DNA of 64,000 nt from Gnetum montanum (Eukaryota > Streptophyta > Gnetopsida > Gnetales > Gnetaceae). Below the pieces are notes generated by a model. That model made no database searches, had not been told where the DNA came from, and worked only from the letters and a program-made list of their open reading frames with translations. Positions 33,346-42,950 of the stretch are shown in pieces (within the stretch, counting starts at the first letter, position 1; each line of letters begins with the position of its first letter). Position numbers and translations under genes: made by a program. The stretch spans positions 600,239 through 664,238 of the forward strand of contig MNCI01025086.1 in NCBI GenBank assembly GCA_015680685.1, read 5' to 3'.

Positions 33346-34180
33346 ATTTTTAACCACATTTAACAACATCTTTTTCTACTTTGAAGTAATATTTTCATTG
33401 ATTATGACCAGCTTCCCATTATTTAAAAACACATATTCCATTCTGACCGGTAGCATTTTTAGTTCAAGGGGATCTTACTTGAAACTTTCAAGAATTTCCA
33501 ACTCTCCCTAATAAGTATTATCATTTGCATTATCAGAGAGTTGGTGATGAACTTGTTCAACTTCATCCATGCCTATGACATATGCACATGTTAAGCTCTC
33601 AGTCAATTCCATGCAGACTATGCTACTCTCAGAATCAATGGTTAGCCACTAGGTGTCCTCCTATTTTCTGGCTAATACATATGGACATATTTGGATTTTT
33701 TCTTTTGGTGCATACTACTTACATGTAGAGATAGATGCCTATTTTATGGCCTAGAGTTTTTATGCACAATTGCACCCTATATCGTTGTATGCAATGCATG
33801 GAACCTACTTCATCTCAATCTTTCTGAATGCATTTTCTTTGGATATTTCTAGGGAAAGATCTCTTATGCCTATTCTTACATCAACGATGCTAAGCCATGC
33901 CCTTCCCATGATGATTGGGAAATCCCCTTTACATTTCTCCTCCTTGATCACTAGAAAATCAACAAGATAGGACCACCCATAGACAATGGTCATAATGTCT
34001 TTCACTAGTCCCAATGGAATAGTGATGGACTAGTCTACCAATTCTAATATGACATTGCTCGTCTTGAGAGGAGGCAAGTTCCATGTGGTGTACATCTCAT
34101 GAGAAATTAAATTGACACTAGAACCTAAGTTAAGAAGAGCCTTGCATGGTTCATTCCCAGCAATCTACAAATAAATAAGA
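33346..34180 (-). pseudogene. Protease and protease-RT linker of element E
   Basis: Minus strand. The linker at 33346-33700 matches the linkers of A and C. The protease part at 33805-34014 reads MGLVKDIMTIVYGWSYLVDF and KGDFPIIMGRAWLSIVDVRI, with the G-R-x-W-L strand intact. The active-site region near 34110-34150 is broken (the LLT/LNSG-type block with S-V-N-L-I-S nearby). Confidence 0.75.
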
Positions 34181-34890
34181 CTTTCAAAATCAGCTAATTT
34201 CCTGGGAAGTTTTTTAGCATGGATCCAATTAGATATAGTGTGAGTAATTATTACAGTATGGATCCTAGGCTAATTTTGGTTTGAAGACGACTCAACATAA
34301 TTTGATACAAGGAAAGATGGAGGGATAGGGTTGTCAACCATAGGTGTATTTGAAGGCTAAGGTGGACTACAAGGGAGAAACAAAAGTCTTTTCTTTGATC
34401 AAGTATTCAATCCACTAGGTTGATGATATGGTTGTAGTTTAACAGCCCTAGTAGCATTACGTTGTTGTAGTTGAGCTAAGAGTTCACCTTGCATAGGTGG
34501 AGCAGGTGGTAGCTATGCAAAGATAAGAGGAGGAAGATGTGCAGGGATAGGAGGAGGATAAGGATAAGAGGTGGCATCAATTTTTTCATGTGGAGAATGA
34601 GTTTGATAATAATAAAAAGGGTGGTAGTAAGATTGAAAAGTAGAAATGTGACTAGAGGAGTAACTTGGAGACAAGGATTGCTGAACATAGTACCCATAGA
34701 GGTCAAGTTTTCTATAAGGGTATTACTGCCTTGGTGGTGATAGCACCCATGATTGTGGTTGCTACCACTGTTGATACTACTTAATTAGTTATGATCAAGT
34801 TCCACTCGGATAATATTTCTATTGCTAGCAGAACTACTTGAAATTACCTTGAGGATAAGGTAGTCTTATGGATGCCTGCCTTTGTGTTAG
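34181..34890 (-). pseudogene. Gag-protease linker of element E
   Basis: Minus strand; corresponds to the Pro/Gln/Tyr-rich linker of B and C, but is read best in shifting frames. The open stretch 34706-34476 is an off-frame reading of it. No enzymatic motif. Confidence 0.5.
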
Positions 34891-36740
34891 TCGTGGATTC
34901 AAAGCATACACCCCAGACTCTTGTAAGTGTGACACAATGGATCAACATCCCTTAGGATATACATATTGGCAGATGTCACAACAAAGATCATCATCTGATT
35001 CACTTTTCACAACTTCTTCTATTGTAGTAATCTTTTCCTTACCTTTATGATAAGCACATTCAACTTCCTTGTACTTCTTGCACCCATGATCACTACCTTA
35101 CTCTTTGGACTCTTCAACAATTTTTAGGATAGCTTGAAATCTGCTATCCATGGAGTCCCATAACTGATCAGCCTTGGTTGTAATTTCATACTGAAATTTT
35201 TTGAGTGGAAAGGTTTTATTATTCACCACTTCATCATATGTGGATTTGTGATCACTATCATAGAATTGAACCTCTTGTGAATGGAAGGATCACCATTATA
35301 CTCTTATGCACTTTCTCTTTTTCTTAATTCACCCTCCTCTTTAGCTACCTACTCAATTAGTATTTGTATCTAATGGGCACTTAATTCTAATAGTCACCCT
35401 TGGGCATAGAAACTAAGGGTTCTTCTCATTTATGATCAAATCCCATCTACAATGTGGTGAATTTGATCCAGATGAGAATAACCATGGCCAAAACATTTGT
35501 GCATTAATGAATAGTATCGACCAATGGTGCCATCCAAAGGTTTGTGTATTCCTTGTTTTCATTCTGGGATCTTCCTTCTCAAGTTGGACACTCTGGAGTA
35601 TGTTTGATATTTTTCATTAAATAATTTAGACATGGTACTCCATTTTCTGATAGATTCTAACTCTAGGAATTGATACCAATTCTCTACTTCTTTTATGAGT
35701 GTCCTTGGGAGCAACTTAAGTTTCTACCACTCATTCTCTATGTTCTGCAAGGTACATGCATCTTGAAAAGCTTAGATATGGTTTTGTGGATCTGAGTTAT
35801 ATCCCCCATTAAACTAAGGAATATTGTTCATGTCTATCCTTTTGATCCAACTATTTTTTAGGTGCCTTGTTGGAATTCGTGTTGCCTTTGCAATATTAAG
35901 CATACTTCAGGTAGTAAGCAAAGGCACATTGAAGCCTTGATCATTGTGCCTATGATGCCCTCTACCGCTACTTTGTTCATGGTAATGTGCATCTCTTAAA
36001 TTTCTATTCCCTTGATCTTTCCTTTCCTAATGGTCCCTTTAATCATTTCAATCCCATCGGTTATTTTGATCACCTCAATCATGGTCTCACCTCCTGCGAT
36101 CGAGATTAGAGCTAGAAGAAAAAGAAAACGATGACAAAGATGAAGAGGAAGAAGGACTAGCACCATCATGGTGCCTACTACCACCTCTTCAGTGATCATG
36201 ATCACAATCATAATCTTTTTTCTTGTTTGCATCCTTTCCTTGAATTTCCCTTTGGATCCTTCTTTGTCATTGGATCCATTCTTACCAAAACTAGGATTGT
36301 GAATTGTGGACTGTAAGTTCTGGTTTTGACCTTCATCACTAAAGTCAAAGAGAGGAATTTTCCTGAATGGAAAATCCCCATAGAAGGGTTCCCCACCATC
36401 TTGTTGGTACAGCAAGAATGAAGAATCATTAAGTCCTTTTCCCTTTGAAAATCCATGACATTACTCTAACTGGCAATCCCATAGATGTTGTGCTTCAATG
36501 GAATGATAATCCTTGGCATTAGTATCTTGCACAATACACTTAGCATCATGTTCCTAGAGATCCCATTGTATAAGAATTTTTTGGAGCATTGCAGGAATGG
36601 ATTAATCAGGTGATAACAAAATGTTTCCCTCCATGTCATGGCATCATAGCTATTCATCCTAATGTAGGATGAAGGCCAAATTTGGTACATACTCATCAAG
36701 ATGAGCATATACGATTTGATATTGTTGAGGCATTGGCTGA
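34891..36740 (-). pseudogene. Gag polyprotein of element E
   Basis: Minus strand. The N-terminal part at 36640-36715 matches YVPNLAFILHQDEQ. A Q-D-G-G-E-P-F-Y segment and a low-complexity section lie at 36000-36420. The core with the FGHGYSHLDQIHHIVDGI block and RRTLSFYAQG is at 35390-35510. The acidic and knuckle region is near 34930-35290, where the knuckle is out of frame. Multiple frameshifts; dead. Confidence 0.75.
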
Positions 36741-36930
36741 TAAGCTCTATTAGACTTGGGTAGAGAAGAATTCCTATGAGAAGAAGAAATTCTCAATTAG
36801 ATGATAAAAAATGTAGTTTGCTTTTAAATTTTGTTGTAGTAATCTTAAGATATGAGGTGACTCTAAGGTTCATTCCAATGATTTAAATAATTTTCACTAT
36901 ATCCTAGATAGTGCATGAAACAACAAAAAG

Positions 36931-36950
36931 GTCCTCAACAATGGTGCCAA
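36931..36950 (-). promoter_or_regulatory. tRNA-Asp primer-binding site of element E
   Basis: Plus-strand GTCCTCAACAATGGTGCCAA is the complement of the family PBS with 16 of 20 matches to the site in B. It lies directly inside the 5' LTR. Confidence 0.75.
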
Positions 36951-37829
36951 TCAAGGGCAGTGAGGTACCCCTACATCCAACCATATGAATCACTAAGGCA
37001 TTTATGCATGATCTAGTCAAATTCCATGGACCTATAGTTCTCTAGTGTACTAGTTCCTCTAGAAAGTGAAATGGGCGTTGAGAAATTTTGTTGTCTTTCC
37101 AACTATGCTTGTGAGGCTCAAGGGTATAGTTTAAGTGTAATTAAGGTACATGATCTTTCCCATTTTATGTTTTATAAATTTAATCACCTAAAATAATAAT
37201 AAAATGTAGAAGAATTCAATATCTAATTATTCTACTATCTAACTAGCCTAACACAAGTAACAACCCCACTTTCTTGGACACATCTTGAACACATATAATG
37301 CTGTTGGGCTACCAAACATTAAGCGTTACTAGGTTACTAAGCATTATATGTATGCTCAAAGTGGTCCTACTTGTGTTTATTAATAACTTAATTCAAATGC
37401 ATTAAAGTAAAATGCATAGAAGTAAAGTGCATTGAAGGAAATATTAATCTATTCTCAGTGCTACAAGGATTATTAAAAGAGTTCATTTTATTCTCATTAG
37501 ACTACTACACTAAGCTATATCAATGTTTGAACAAAGATCCATACACACTTAGATTCCTATTATGGGCACTCAAAAAATTTTCTAACTCTAGAGAAACCAA
37601 ATTACAAGAGATTTAGTACTTTGACTAGAAAAACTATATTGAAATTGGGAGCCTAAGCACTATATTTATAGGCTAGTAGATACCTGTGACATTGGATACC
37701 TGACATTGCATCTTGGATACAACGTTGGATACTCAACATCGCATCATGATCCCAACATTAGATACCTAACATTGAGGCTTCGACATTGAATACCTAATGT
37801 CGAAGTTGATGAAAAAATGTGTTTCATCA
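36951..37829 (-). repeat. 5' LTR of element E
   Basis: 879 bp; ends TTTCATCA at 37829, next to GGTGG. TATAAATA (minus strand) at 37663-37670. The U3 side at 37680-37805 is an array of a degenerate ~14 bp unit with the core GACATTGGATACCT. The LTR edge next to the PBS is diverged (TCAAGG instead of TGATGA). Confidence 0.85.
37680..37805 (-). promoter_or_regulatory. U3 microrepeat array of element E
   Basis: About eight copies of a short unit related to CATTGGATACCT, CATTAGATACCT or CGTTGGATACT lie directly upstream of the TATA box. The sequence differs from the arrays of B, C and F, but the position and size are the same. Confidence 0.6.
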
Positions 37830-37831
37830 GG

Positions 37832-38761
37832 TGGTAATGAGTTGTCATTGGTTGGCTGCAACGATGAGGCCTTGTCAATGCAATTGATCGTCTTGACGAG
37901 GCCTCATCGACAAGGCCCCATTGATGCATCTTACCCTATGTCGATAAGGCCACATCGATTTAGTGTCTATCAATCACCTATAAATACACACATTCTAGTT
38001 GCATTTATGATAATCTAGATTTTAGTAGTAGTGAATCTCTTGCATTTTTTCTATTTAAAAGTTAGAATTTTTTTTCCTAAGTTCCTATAGCAGGATTCAT
38101 TGAGTGTATAGATATTTGAGCATTGTTGTACCTAAGCATGATAGTGTGTGCAGTAATCAAGGTGAGCTTTCTAAGAAACCTTACAACACTTTGGATAGAT
38201 TAGCTATTTTATTTATGCATTCAATGTTTTCAATAATTTGTTAATTGTTCTAAATTATTTTGCAAATATTTTCAGCAATTAAATTAATGAGGTTATTAAG
38301 CTAGATAAATTAAATACACAAGTACAACTGCTTTGAGTGTAGCATGTATTCATTTAGTAATCCCAACAATGTTATTGCTTGGTATGCCTAGTAGCGTAGC
38401 ACTTGGTTGCCTAGTAGCAGATATGTGGGATTAGGACATGTACAAAAAGTGGGAATGGATACTTATGTTAGGGTTAGTTAATTAATTAATTTATATTAGT
38501 TAATCAAATTTGATTTATCCATATTTGAGCATTGATCTATAAAATATAAAAAATGATAAAAAGTGAATGCCTAAATTACACTTAACCATACCACGAATGT
38601 CACAAGTGTAATTGGGAAGACAATGATTGACCTTAAGGCTAGATTCACTTCCTAAAGAACTAGTGCAATATAAATGATGCAGTTCACAGAATTTGATCAG
38701 ATCACATGTGAATGCTTTGTGATTCATATGATTGGGCATAGGGACAACTTGCTACTCATCA
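37832..38761 (+). repeat. 5' LTR of element F
   Basis: Starts TGGTAATGAGTTGTCATTGG and ends CTACTCATCA, directly followed by the PBS. TATAAATA at 37979-37986. The U5 part is collinear with 46200-46888. Confidence 0.8.
37850..37986 (+). promoter_or_regulatory. U3 promoter of element F: GATGAGGCC-type microrepeats and TATA box
   Basis: Repeated AGGCC cores in the contexts CGATGAGGCCTTGTC, TTGACGAGGCCTCATCGAC, AAGGCCCCATTGATG and GTCGATAAGGCCACATCG, then TATAAATA at 37979-37986. Part of the array is palindromic around AGGCCT. Confidence 0.6.
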
Positions 38762-38781
38762 TTGGTACTATTGTTGGGGAC
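38762..38781 (+). promoter_or_regulatory. Decayed tRNA-Asp primer-binding site of element F
   Basis: TTGGTACTATTGTTGGGGAC. All differences from the tRNA-Asp complement within the first 19 bases are C-to-T or G-to-A. Confidence 0.75.
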
Positions 38782-38929
38782 TTTGTTTGTGGAACATGTG
38801 TTATTTAGGTCTAACTAAATATCACTGATATCATTGTATAAACCTAAAGGTCCATATCATTCCCACTATACATAAAATTATAAAAGTACATTGAAAATTT
38901 CATTTTGTTTTGCAAAATTTCTTCTTCTT

Positions 38930-41205
38930 CTCACAAGCACAAAGATACTAAACCACCAGCCTCACAAGAATGTAAGGTGGTATACACTTATCCAAATGAG
39001 TTTGTGCTAAATTTCATCTTCATCCTACATCAGGATGAACAAATGCAATGGCGTGAGATGGAGGGCAATGTCATCTTGCCCCTCAATTAATCCTTGCCCA
39101 AAATGCTATTTAAACCCCTTAAGAAGTTAGACATAGTAAATCTTCAAGAAGAGTACGTTGTGGATGGATATGACACTCAAAACTACTATCCCACTAAAAC
39201 ATAATGTAAATAAGATAAACATCAGGAGAAACTCCATGAAGCTACAAAGGGAAAAAAATACACTAACCCCTTATTCCTACTAGATCAAGAGGACAATGAG
39301 GATCCTCAATTGGAAGGTTCTCAACATGAAGATTCTCCACCCCCTACTACTAATGGTAAGGGTGTGAACCAAACCCTGTGATCAAATATACATAAAATGG
39401 GGTTAGAAAAGAGTGATAGCCAAGTTAGGGACTTGGGTAAACATTGTAGCAACAAGGGACCTAAGGATGGTGATCATAATAAGCATAAGAGTGGTGGTAG
39501 ATACCACAATGGTAGTAATGATCCACCTTCCTCTTCATCTAATTCTAAACATTCCTCTCCAGTTGATGATTCTCATGGAAGTCATCATTGAAACAACCAT
39601 GATGAAGGTGATCAACGAAATAACAATGACTATGAAGGCCATCAAAATCGAAGGGGTGGTCGAAACCATCATTGGCATCATCAATGAAATGATGATGATG
39701 AACCCCTATTGGTGACATGTAGTATCCTTAACATTTTGAAGGTAGTGAAAATCCAAACCAAACATATGAAGGAAAGTTGGATCAAGTTCCTAGATATGAA
39801 TAATATCCCAAGATTTTATGGGGGATACAATTCTAATGTGTAAACACTTATAAAAGCTTTTCAAGATGCCTGTGCTTTACAGAACATAGAGAATGAGTGG
39901 CAAAAACTCAAGATTTTTCCAAGAACACTTATTAAAGAAGCTGAAATTTAGTACTAGTCCTTAAAAACAAAATCTATCTAAGGATGAAGTACCATGTTAG
40001 AACTATTCAATGACAAACATCAAACGTACTCTAGAGTGTCTAACTTGAGAAGGAAAATCCAAGGCTAGAAACAAGGAGCACATGAACCTTGGATGCCACC
40101 ATGGGCTGATACTGTTCACTCCTACACTGATGCCCAGGCCATGGTTACTCTCAGAGGAAATAACTTCACCACATCATAGATGGGTTGAGGGATAAATAGG
40201 AAGAACACTTGGGATGTATTCCCAAGGAAGATTATCTAAAATGAGAGCTCATCAGATCCAAAGGTTAATTGAGCAGGCAGCAAAAGAAGAAGGTGAGCTA
40301 TGAAAGAGGGAAACTGTTGAATAATATAATAGGAACCCTTCCATTAAAAAATGAGAGGTCTAATTTTGTGACAAGGAGGACTCACCACTTGATGAAGTGG
40401 TAAACAGAAAGACCTTACCCATCTAAAAATCTATTTCTGACATTTCAACCAAGGTTGACAACTTATAGAACTCTTTGGATGAAAAGTTTCAAACCAATTT
40501 AAAAGTTGCTAAAGAATCCAAAGAACAACATAGTGATCATAATCATAGGAGATGAAAAGAAGCTAAACTTGCCTAGCAAAGAGGTAAGGACAAAGCTACT
40601 ATATTAGAGGAAGTTGTGGAGTCTGACTTTGATGATGAAATTGAATGTGACATCTGTCAATATGAACATCCAAAGGGACGTTGCCTTGTGGAGTCACACT
40701 CACAAGAGTCTAGAGTGTACACATTGAATCCTCACCTAGCACATAAGCAAGCTCCAAGATGATTGCCTTATCCTCAAGGCAGTCCAAGATAGTTCCACCA
40801 GCAACAACAAGCTTACTACCCAAGTGGCTCCTCCACAACCGTATCAACAATATCAATAGTGGTATCAATCACAATCATGGGAAATGCCACTACCAAGGTA
40901 GCATTACCCTGATAGGCAACCAAATCCACATAGGTACTATGTTTAGTAGCACATCTCCCCTAGAAGTTCTACAAGTCATGCATCATTCCAACATCACTAT
41001 TACCCTCTAGATTACCACCAAACACATTCATCATCTACTTGAGGGGAAAACCCATATTCATATCCTTATCATCCTCCACATCCCTCTATACCTACACCTT
41101 CACCTTCAACTTAGTTACCCCTTACTTCATCTGTGCAAGGTGAGATTCCTTCACAATCGCAACAACAAAATGTTACAAGGGCTATGCATTCACAACACTA
41201 AGTGG
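38930..41205 (+). pseudogene. Gag polyprotein of element F
   Basis: The N-terminal block VVYTYPNEFVLNFIFILHQD is followed by EQMQWREMEGNVILPL (38975-39085). A His/Asn/Ser-rich low-complexity section lies at 39400-39700. The core at 39770-40200 has SWIKFLDMNNIPRFYGGYN, FPRTLIKEAE and LELFNDKHQTYSRVSNLR. The acidic part and zinc knuckle lie at 40600-40700, where CDICQYEHPKGRC keeps C-x2-C-x3-H-x4-C. The linker from 40740 is Gln-rich. It ends abruptly at about 41205, before the protease. Stops include many TAG codons, and frameshifts occur in the core. Confidence 0.8.
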
Positions 41206-42300
41206 TAGTTCTAGAATTAGGAAGGATCCAAAGGTTTGTAAAGGGTGTGACTTCAAGGGGACTTAGTACTCTTTGTACTTTTCTTCTTACTTGAGTGCTT
41301 GAGTGTTTTTTGCAAACTTCCTACCATTCCATACCACTCAATGATAGGAAGATAATTAATGTCATTCCATGGTGTGGTTTCCATCATTCAAAAAAAAATA
41401 GGAATTCAAAGCATACCCCTTTGACATGAATAATTACTTTCATGGTGTGGTTTCCATAATTAAAAAAAACTATGGGAATTCAAAGCACACCCCTTGGAAA
41501 AATCAAAGGGCTACAAGCACTAGTTATGGAACTTGAAAGACATGCACCTCTGCTTAAAGGTTCCCTCTAACTAAGGTCCTCTCTCTCTCTCTCACTTCCT
41601 ACTCCTCTCTCCCCTCTTTGTGGAATGATGGTTGTTTTGTGGAAGCACTCTTTTGTCTTGAGTGGATGGATTAGTCTTAGAGTGGTGATGCAAAGTCACT
41701 AGAGGCAAATGGTTTTGGTCCAAACTAAGGATGGAACTTCTCAGGTCATTTTAACCACAAATTTCACAACGAACTTCTTATGAGCTCAATTTGGAACTTT
41801 ATTCCACCTTCTCTATCATTCATCCATGCTACCATAATTCACCTCACTACTGGATTCTATGTTATGCTCCATGTCTTAGTCTGATGTGTTGGAAGTATTG
41901 AGTGGATTCTTTCAGGTTGGTCCTTAACTTGTCATGATCATTAAATCAACTATGGGGCCCATGGACCCTTTAGTTGAGGTTATGCAAGGGCAGAAAGGGC
42001 ATGAGCCTACTATGGGGAGGATCCAATTGCATAGCTTTTGGCTTGATAAGTTAAGGTTCCTTATCTTTAACATCACTATAATCCTATATTTTGTATTTTC
42101 CATTATGTAAACTAGTCAGTACTCTTTATTCTTTTATTGTATTCATCCATTAAATCAATTTGTCTCCATTGTTTTCAAATTTATGAACTTCAACATCCTC
42201 TTCTCATGATTTCGTACTATTCTTGCTCTTCTAAGCTTTCATTTAACCCCAATTTCATCCAAAATTCCTTTTATTTTAAAAGTTTGACCAAAGTCAACAA
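41206..42300 (+). other. 3' spacer module of element F
   Basis: Non-coding and similar to the spacers of B and E, including GGTGTGGTTTCC twice (41437-41455 and near 41370), GAATTCAAAGCAYACCCCTT, a CT repeat at 41580-41605, and AAGGGCATGAGCCTACTATG near 41990. It directly follows gag, so the deletion that removed pol ended here. Confidence 0.65.
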
Positions 42301-42400
42301 AAGTCAATGGTGGTTAATACCTGTGTCGATGAGGCCTCATTGACATAGTCAACCATGTCAATAAGGCCTCATTGACATAGTGTGAAACTACTATATATAC
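42301..42400 (+). promoter_or_regulatory. Internal copy of the F-type U3 promoter module
   Basis: TGTCGATGAGGCCTCATTGA and ATAAGGCCTCATTGACATAG lie at about 42320-42385 and are followed by TATATATA at 42392-42399. The same repeat units occur in the U3 of both F LTRs. Here they stand inside the element, about 550 bp upstream of the accessory frame. Promoter function is inferred. Confidence 0.55.
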
Positions 42401-42950
42401 TGTTGGACACTTTGGAATTTTTTGCAATTTGCTCATAACACAGGGAATTTTTGCAATTTTTCAAAGCCCAAAACCTTCCAAAGCCCATAACTTTCAAACC
42501 GTTTGTCTAAATCATTTTGTTTTTTGATCTTGCACTTACTAGAGGTAAGGTCTTTATTGTGGAGGCCACAAACCTTAAGGTTTCTGATAAAATTTTTGAA
42601 ATTTTTTTCTAACTCCCCCTAAGGGTTAGTAACCTTAACAACATAAAAACATCAACTCTTTCTATAGTTAACCCTTTCAACAACCTCCAATATAATTTAT
42701 CAATGAAAATATATAAATAAAAATAACAAAGGAATTAATTAAATTGGCCATAATCACAACTTAGCCAAGTGTAACTATCCTCAAGAGTTAAGGTATCCTA
42801 ATTATTTTAAGGTTACACAGTGGTTACAAATCCATGATCTTATTATGATTATAGATGGTAACCAAACAAAAGCATCTGTAGGAAGGAGAACCCTCAAAAT
42901 CATAGGAGAAATGACCTAGAGCTAGAAGGGACCAATAGGAACAAAGCCAA
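42401..42950 (+). other. Leader upstream of the accessory frame in element F
   Basis: AT-rich and without a long frame. It includes AAGGTTTCTGATAAAATTTT and a TTTCTAACTCC motif also seen as a repeat at 58868-59100. It could be a transcript leader or contain an intron; neither can be shown. Confidence 0.4.

Larger units (their letters stand above)
27670..37829 (-). mobile_element. Element E: Athila-like retrotransposon with full domain order
   Basis: On the minus strand: 5' LTR (37829-36951), PBS, gag, linker, protease, RT, RNase H, integrase, internal purine motif, long spacer, PPT, 3' LTR (28591-27670). Length 10,160 bp, with a perfect GGTGG target duplication. It is the most complete element in the window, but all domains carry stops and frame breaks. 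It sits at the left boundary of element F and separates F from its original left flank. Confidence 0.9.
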
